Assembly: GCA_046597185.1 (NCBI GenBank)
Contig: JBKJLF010000379.1
Span: 1 to 27,683 of the forward strand
Direction: 5' to 3'
Source of the DNA: CAMBDR01 sp046597185
GTDB taxonomy: Bacteria > Pseudomonadota > Gammaproteobacteria > Burkholderiales > Burkholderiaceae_D
DNA length: 27,683 nucleotides
This document shows positions 23,242 to 27,683 of this stretch, in pieces. The stretch's first letter is position 1. The number at the start of each line of letters is the position of its first letter. The position numbers were made by a program, and so were the translations under genes. Under the pieces are notes generated by a model, which searched no databases, was not told the DNA's origin, and saw nothing but the letters and a program-made list of their open reading frames with translations.

Positions 23242-24125
23242 AAACCGATCAAGCCAGCAATACCGCCGTGGTCGTCGCCGCCGGACTGCAATTATTGCAG
23301 CATGATGCCGTGTACCGTCCAATTTTACCGCCGGATGTGGCGGGGCAGGGGGCCAGCATCTTGCGCACCGTGCGCCCACGGCTTGCGCGCATGTTGGAGT
23401 GGCGCTGGTTTCGCGCCGCCTGCCATGGTTTGGAACGATGGGTGATGCCCGGTATTTTGTTGCACTATGCGCTACGCAAGCGCGCCTTGCAGCAGTACGC
23501 GCACAACGTGATTGCGCAAGGGGTAACGCAAGTGGTGGTGTTGGGGGCGGGCTTTGATACGATTTGCGCGCGTCTGTTGGCACAGCATGCGGGTTTGTGC
23601 TGCATTGAGGTGGATCATCCGGCGACCCAGCGCAGCAAGTTGCAGGCTTTGGGTCAGGATGCGCCCGCGCAGCCGGGCATGCACTGGCTGGCGCTGGATT
23701 TGGCGCAGCAGGATCTGAAGCAGGGGCTGGCCAATTGTGCGGCGTTTGACCCAAAGCGGCCCACGCTGTTTATTGCCGAAGGTTTGTTGATGTATTTGTC
23801 GGAGGCGCAAGTAGCCAGGCTGCTGCGCCAGTTGTCCGCGTTGACAGCGCAGAATTGGCTGGCTTTGACCTGGTTTGATTCGAAGGCTGGTTTTGTACGG
23901 CACAGCCGCTGGCTGGATATTTGGCTGGCGCTACGCAATGAGCCGTTTTTATCCGGCGTGGCACGCGCCAGGTTGCCACAATTTTTGCATGAGTGCGGTT
24001 ATATTTGCCTGGATTTGATTGAAAGCGAGACGCAACTGACGGCGGCTGAAAAAGCCGCTTTGCCAGCGCGCAGCGAGGTTTTGTGTGGTGAATATATTTG
24101 CCTCGCGCGTAGTGCAGGATGGTAG
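23238..24125 (+). CDS. PPM/LCM-family SAM-dependent methyltransferase
   Basis: A 295-residue protein of the leucine carboxyl methyltransferase-like family. It has the SAM-binding motif VVVLGAGFDTICARL, then CIEVDHPATQRSK (the conserved E.DHP..Q..K), LALDL, and the LFIAEGLLMYLSEAQVARLLRQL motif that follows the active-site region. Members methylate carboxyl or hydroxyl groups of small molecules, often in secondary metabolism. The start overlaps the oxidoreductase stop by four bases (ATGA). The gene ends 30 bases from the convergent porin gene; a weak hairpin (AGCGT, GG, ACGCT) lies between them. Confidence 0.87.
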   Translation: MKTDQASNTAVVVAAGLQLLQHDAVYRPILPPDVAGQGASILRTVRPRLARMLEWRWFRAACHGLERWVMPGILLHYALRKRALQQYAHNVIAQGVTQVVVLGAGFDTICARLLAQHAGLCCIEVDHPATQRSKLQALGQDAPAQPGMHWLALDLAQQDLKQGLANCAAFDPKRPTLFIAEGLLMYLSEAQVARLLRQLSALTAQNWLALTWFDSKAGFVRHSRWLDIWLALRNEPFLSGVARARLPQFLHECGYICLDLIESETQLTAAEKAALPARSEVLCGEYICLARSAGW

Positions 24126-24155
24126 CCCGGTGTCAAATGGCGCAGCGTGGACGCT

Positions 24156-25388
24156 TTAAAACTGCCAGCGCAACGCCGTCGTCAAACTGCGTTCAAGCTG
24201 CTGCGGCGCAATCCCGAGGATGCGCCTTGCCTCGCGCTGGCTGTTGACGTGCAAATATTCGGTAATCCAAGTGAGGTTTTTGCGTACATCAATACTGTAG
24301 GCCAGCGCCAATGCATGGCCTTGTTCATGATTCGGGTCTTGTGGCCGGATGTCGTGTTCGCTGGTGCTGAAACGGTCGTAGCGTAGCGCCAACTTGCCCC
24401 GCCCGAGCGGGTGTGCCACCAACACATACCAGGATTGATAATCAACCGCGACCGCATTCCTGCCCATCAAGGTATCGCCGCGCATGGCTTGCATCAGCAT
24501 TTCCCATGAACCCGCCGGGCGCAGCACCAGGTTGAGATGGTCAAAGCGGGTGAGCCAGCCATATTGGCCGTGTTTGACCTCCAGTGGGTCGGCGCGGTTG
24601 TCATAGTGCATCAAGGCCAGTTCGAGCTGATCGCCATATTGATAGTTGGCACCGATGTAATAGCCAGGGCGGCCATCGATTTCGCGGAAAGGGTGGACGG
24701 TTCGGTTCTGGCGCGGGATTGCGCCATCGGGCCGGATAACCGGTAAATCGACCAGGCGGTCGGCTTGATTGCGCCCGGCAATGCGCTCACTGATGCTCCA
24801 GCCGCGCCATGCCAGCAGCGTGCCAGCCGGGTCGTTGCCGTTGAAGATGGCGGCAGTCAAGCCAAAATTATGCGGCGAACCCTGTTGCCGGCCATTGCGC
24901 AACAATTGCAACTGGATGCCGTTGGTGCGCAATTCCTCGCCGATCCAACTATTGATGGCCGAACTGGAAATAGTGCGGGTCGGGGTCCAGGCGATGTCGT
25001 CATAATCGATTTCGACACTACTGGGCATGAAAAAAAAGCCAAGCTTGACGCGCGTTCTCCAGGCGCTGGCTGGCACCGGGTTCCAGCCGAGCCAGGCCTC
25101 GCGTACATCGAGCACGCCATAGTGTTGCTCGCTGGCGCTGGCAACCAGGGTGGCGCTCAGGTTTTGTGGCAAATCGAGTTCGCCGCGCAGCACGGCCTGG
25201 CCAATGCTCAGGCGATTCGATTGGGAATCGGTGCGCGACTTGCCAAGCCCGGCATCGGTCCCACTGCGTTCGCCAGTGGTTTTTGTTGCACGCAGATCGA
25301 GCAATCCGCGCCATTGGATTGATTGCGCGTGGCCATGACCAGTGACTGCAATCAGGGTGCACAGCAGCGCCAAATTTGTTTTAATCAT
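24156..25388 (-). CDS. Phosphate-selective-type porin (OprO/OprP family)
   Basis: A 410-residue outer-membrane protein with signal peptide MIKTNLALLCTLIAVTGHGHAQ and a mature start SIQWRGLLDLRATKTTG. The rest shows alternating aromatic/polar strands, loops rich in Asp, Asn and Gly, and the terminal aromatic residue (ALRWQF) that marks outer-membrane beta barrels. ATG 25388 is chosen over the longer frame from 25469 because it places the signal peptide at the N-terminus. The family includes phosphate and polyphosphate channels, but similar proteins lack such specificity, so the solute is not assigned. It is a single gene convergent with the methyltransferase gene. Confidence 0.78.
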   Translation of the reverse strand: MIKTNLALLCTLIAVTGHGHAQSIQWRGLLDLRATKTTGERSGTDAGLGKSRTDSQSNRLSIGQAVLRGELDLPQNLSATLVASASEQHYGVLDVREAWLGWNPVPASAWRTRVKLGFFFMPSSVEIDYDDIAWTPTRTISSSAINSWIGEELRTNGIQLQLLRNGRQQGSPHNFGLTAAIFNGNDPAGTLLAWRGWSISERIAGRNQADRLVDLPVIRPDGAIPRQNRTVHPFREIDGRPGYYIGANYQYGDQLELALMHYDNRADPLEVKHGQYGWLTRFDHLNLVLRPAGSWEMLMQAMRGDTLMGRNAVAVDYQSWYVLVAHPLGRGKLALRYDRFSTSEHDIRPQDPNHEQGHALALAYSIDVRKNLTWITEYLHVNSQREARRILGIAPQQLERSLTTALRWQF

Positions 25389-25809
25389 GCTTGCCAGATT
25401 ATTCTGTTCAAAAAATAAACCCATAGCCACATTGGTGCTTATTTGCAGCGCTGAAATGCAGTTTAGCATGGAAAATGATCATGAAAGCCGTGCTGACTAT
25501 CTCCTGTTGCGAAAGAAGCCACCACGAGATTAAAGGCCGAAAATCAAAGAAGTGCGGCGGTTGATAGCGAAAAGCGGTGATTTTCTGGCGAGAAAGTGTA
25601 ATGGTGAATCCGGTGGCCAGTCGCTATGGAAAGGCAAGCAGGGTTTACGAGTGGCCATGATTACACTGTAAGTATTGCGGGAGAAAAGGCAATTTTCCCC
25701 GAACCAAGAGAGAAACTTGGGCAAGTATGAGGATGTGTGCAAACCTGTGCCCTTAAAGCGTGCGTTGCAAACTTTTTAAACTTTCGTATTCTTGACCAAG
25801 TTATCCTTG
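25389..25809. other. Gene-poor stretch with a possible decayed coding segment
   Basis: No intact gene was found. On the plus strand around 25539-25600 the frame KIKEVRRLIAKSGDFLARK resembles the N-terminus of HicA-type toxins, but there is no start codon and the frame stops at 25673. I rate this as a possible remnant only. The remaining sequence has no clear features. Confidence 0.35.
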
Positions 25810-26601
25810 CTATCGGGCGTGGCAATATGTTGGTGTAGGTTGTGAATTTGGGTTAGTTGAACGCGAATGGCACTTGAACCTGCTAATTTCAGTCGGTGAC
25901 AGCCCGCCACCGACTGACTGGAACCCAAATGTCCAAGCATCCATGGTGGGTGAGCTTGTTTGTTCATTCAAGCCGAGAAATTCAAGCACCAATGGTTCCT
26001 TCAATATGTCTCGGGCTGTTTCAACCAATTGCCCTTTCCTGGCTAACTCGCGCACGCTGTTTTTATCGCGACTGAGCGCCAGCCGTTCATATAGACTGGA
26101 GTCAAATTGCCGCTTTAATTCACGAACTTTCCAATTTTGGGTGGTGGCTTCAAGTTCATAAAAGCGCCGCTCCGGTTCATTTTTTATGGTCAAAAGAAAA
26201 ACGTAATGGGTCCAACTCAGGGTAAATGGCAATGATTGTGTTGTTGCAGCCAAGAATGGATCAATATCAGCTTGTGGCGTGTTTCCTGATGCTAATTTTC
26301 CAGTCGCTGACTGGAAAATTGATGTTCGCTCCTGGTAGGCCAGGTAAAAGCTGCGCATATACGCAAGATTACTGGCAGAAAATCCTTTGCCAAACTCGGT
26401 GCTCAACCTGTCTGCCAGGACACGAATGACTTCTTGCCCATAAGCGGCGCGATCCTTACCTTGTTGCTCTTGCTCAATAATACGTCGTCCGATTTCAAAA
26501 TTGGTATGCACTTGCACGAGGTTGATGCCACGCACTACGGAATCGCGCGCTGTAACAATCAGGTCGCGAATGTCTTCAAAAAAAACGGTGCTCAATGTCA
26601 T
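25810..26601 (-). CDS. DUF1016/YhcG-like protein, truncated
   Basis: The 263-residue product begins at ATG 26601 (AGGA upstream). It matches the DUF1016 N-terminal domain: VHTNFEIGRRIIEQEQQGKDRAAYGQEVIRVLADRLSTEFGKGFSASNLAYMRSFYLAYQ. LSWTHYVFLLTI, ERRFYELEATTQNWKVRELKRQ, SLYERLA and EPLVLEFLGL follow. In complete YhcG-type proteins LVLEFLGL is followed by about 130 residues containing the PD-(D/E)XK nuclease core. Here it is replaced by some 50 unrelated Ser/Pro-rich residues, so the nuclease half is lost and the gene is probably inactive as a nuclease. Two related palindromes lie in the gene, one at the linker and one in the replaced tail. Confidence 0.75.
   Translation of the reverse strand: MTLSTVFFEDIRDLIVTARDSVVRGINLVQVHTNFEIGRRIIEQEQQGKDRAAYGQEVIRVLADRLSTEFGKGFSASNLAYMRSFYLAYQERTSIFQSATGKLASGNTPQADIDPFLAATTQSLPFTLSWTHYVFLLTIKNEPERRFYELEATTQNWKVRELKRQFDSSLYERLALSRDKNSVRELARKGQLVETARDILKEPLVLEFLGLNEQTSSPTMDAWTFGFQSVGGGLSPTEISRFKCHSRSTNPNSQPTPTYCHAR
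25890..25916. repeat. Inverted repeat in the tail of the DUF1016 gene
   Basis: CAGTCGGTG and CACCGACTG form a 9-bp stem around a 9-base loop, followed by ACTGGAA. The flank GCTAATTTC and the CAGTC/GACTG core resemble the palindrome at 26294-26320. Confidence 0.7.
26294..26320. repeat. Perfect 12-bp palindrome inside the DUF1016 gene
   Basis: AATTTTCCAGTC, loop GCT, GACTGGAAAATT: a perfect inverted repeat. It encodes FQSATGK in the linker between the N-terminal domain and LSWTHY, where family members vary in length, which suggests a tolerated in-frame insertion of a small palindromic element. Confidence 0.8.
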
Positions 26602-26701
26602 GGTAACATCCTGATCGACAGGCAAAAGACAATCTTAACATCTTCCCGCCTTATTGAACGCGCTTGGCGTACACGTGCCACATACTGTAGTGGTCAAGTC
26701 A

Positions 26702-27683
26702 TTACCGCAAACCATAGCGTCGCATCTTGTTCAACAAGCCTACCCGCGAAATCCCCAACTGTCGGGCCGCATGGGTGTGGTTGTGCCCGCTCTCGGCCAG
26801 CGCTGCCACAATCAGGCGCTTTTCCAGTGCCGCCACTTGCGCCTCCAACAAGCTGGCGTCTTCCGTACCCTCATTGGCGTCGGCACTGGCCAACAAACTG
26901 CTTTCCCCGCAGGCCAGTGCCAAATCTTCCACCGAAATATCCACCTGTTCCCCGGCCAGCGCCGCCGCAGTTTGCACGCAATGCTGCAATTGCCGCACAT
27001 TGCCGGGCCAGTTGTGCGCCGTCACCCATTCCAGCGCCTGCGCCGCCAGCCGCTTGGGCGGCGTGGCTTTGGCCGCTATCGCCAGCGCAATCAGGGGGAT
27101 ATCTTCGCCGCGTTCGGCCAGTGCGCTGGTGCGCAACTGAATGCCCTTGAGCCGATAATACAAATCATCGCGAAAGGTTTTTTCTTCTATCATCGCCAGC
27201 AAATCGCGATTGGTGGCGGCCACAATCCGCACATCCACCCGCTGTTCGGTGCGCGCGCCAATCGCAAAAAAACTGCCGGACTGTAAAAAGCGCAGCAATT
27301 TCACTTGCATCGCCAAGGGCATTTCGCCAATTTCATCCAAAAACAGGGTGCCGCCATCGGCTGCTGCAATCAAGCCGCTGCGGTCGCGGTCGGCCCCGGT
27401 AAAGCTGCCTTTGCAATGACCAAATAATTCACTCTCAAACAGTTCCGCCGGAATCGCACCGCAATGCACCGCCACAATCGGTTTGCCCGCGCGCTTGCTG
27501 TGCGCATGCAGCGCACGCGCCACCAGTTCTTTGCCGCTGCCGCTGGGGCCGGTAATCATCACCGGCACATCGGTGGGCGCAATGCGGCGCACCAGTGAGC
27601 GCAATTGAGCCAGATCATTGCTGATGCCAGTCATGCCCATGGTATTGTCGTCCGGCAGCGCCCTTGCGCGCCACTCGGCTACC
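26702..27683 (-). CDS. Sigma-54-dependent transcriptional activator (5' end outside window)
   Basis: The frame is open to the window edge, so the N-terminal regulatory domain is missing from view. The AAA+ domain shows Walker A GPSGSGKE, the sigma-54 contact loop GSFTGAD (GAFTGA in most family members), Walker B GGTLFLDEIGEM, FRDDLYYRLKGI and the NWPGNVRQL sensor motif. The C-terminal Fis-type HTH reads HTHAARQLGISRVGLLNKMRRYGL and ends the protein. Such proteins bind upstream enhancers and remodel RNA polymerase-sigma-54. It is the only sigma-54 activator in the window and could in principle act on the sigma-54 promoter at 6748, 20 kb away, but nothing here proves that link. The first in-window ATG (27640) is probably not the true start. 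Confidence 0.92.
   Translation of the reverse strand, partial: VAEWRARALPDDNTMGMTGISNDLAQLRSLVRRIAPTDVPVMITGPSGSGKELVARALHAHSKRAGKPIVAVHCGAIPAELFESELFGHCKGSFTGADRDRSGLIAAADGGTLFLDEIGEMPLAMQVKLLRFLQSGSFFAIGARTEQRVDVRIVAATNRDLLAMIEEKTFRDDLYYRLKGIQLRTSALAERGEDIPLIALAIAAKATPPKRLAAQALEWVTAHNWPGNVRQLQHCVQTAAALAGEQVDISVEDLALACGESSLLASADANEGTEDASLLEAQVAALEKRLIVAALAESGHNHTHAARQLGISRVGLLNKMRRYGLR

Noticed and set aside
24144..24155. Terminator between the methyltransferase and porin genes
   Set aside because: The stem is only 5 bp and the following TTTAAAA is not a convincing T-tract.
25539..25673. HicA-like toxin gene
   Set aside because: Only about 20 residues resemble HicA, there is no start codon, and no hicB is adjacent. 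Kept only as a possible remnant.

Overview
The window looks like the chromosome of a Gram-negative proteobacterium, most likely a betaproteobacterium. It has moderate G+C, RND/MacA-like envelope proteins, an O/P-type porin, a sigma-54 promoter with a sigma-54 activator, and HigBA, BrnT and YafO toxin modules. This rests on protein families only, and I cannot name the genus.

Layout. 1-753: a scrambled scar of a second export-operon copy (permease piece joined to adaptor piece) followed by an IS1634-type transposase fragment. 1111-1969 (minus): a three-gene YafO-type toxin operon whose first gene, a 59-codon ORF overlapping the toxin start, is the likely antitoxin. 2239-6708 (minus): a four-gene MacAB-like operon (adaptor, ATPase, two FtsX-type permeases). 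Its leader carries a textbook sigma-54 promoter, a cluster of alternating half-sites about 120-150 bp upstream, and a terminator after the last gene. 6956-7423: remnants, including a LysR C-terminus. 7536-8024: a small secreted protein. 8220-11475: a class-3 lipase, an orphan ParA ATPase and a divergent FolC/Mur-ligase-like protein. 11617-14250: an HPP-family membrane protein with a frameshifted CBS tail, an EamA transporter and a GNAT acetyltransferase.

14325-17683 is an accessory island. It holds a HigBA module whose antitoxin carries a second HTH domain, with a visible promoter and operator. It also holds a 32-codon ORF ending inside a 27-bp palindrome, a BrnT toxin with a non-BrnA partner, a frameshifted Rpn-like tail gene and an internally deleted AAA-ATPase-like pseudogene. 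The 27-bp palindrome occurs three times (15.5, 17.2 and 18.8 kb), each time at or just after the 3' end of a gene. 17777-21540 (minus): a polysaccharide deacetylase, a large protein with an XPB/Ssl2-like 'helicase C3' domain and an XRE regulator. 21691-24125 (plus): an FAD-dependent oxidoreductase overlapping a PPM/LCM-type methyltransferase. 24156-25388: a porin. 25810-26601: a DUF1016/YhcG-like protein lacking its nuclease half. 26702-27683: the 3' part of a sigma-54 activator gene that runs out of the window.

The clearest working units are the sigma-54-controlled exporter and the self-regulated toxin-antitoxin modules. No rRNA, tRNA or CRISPR array was seen.
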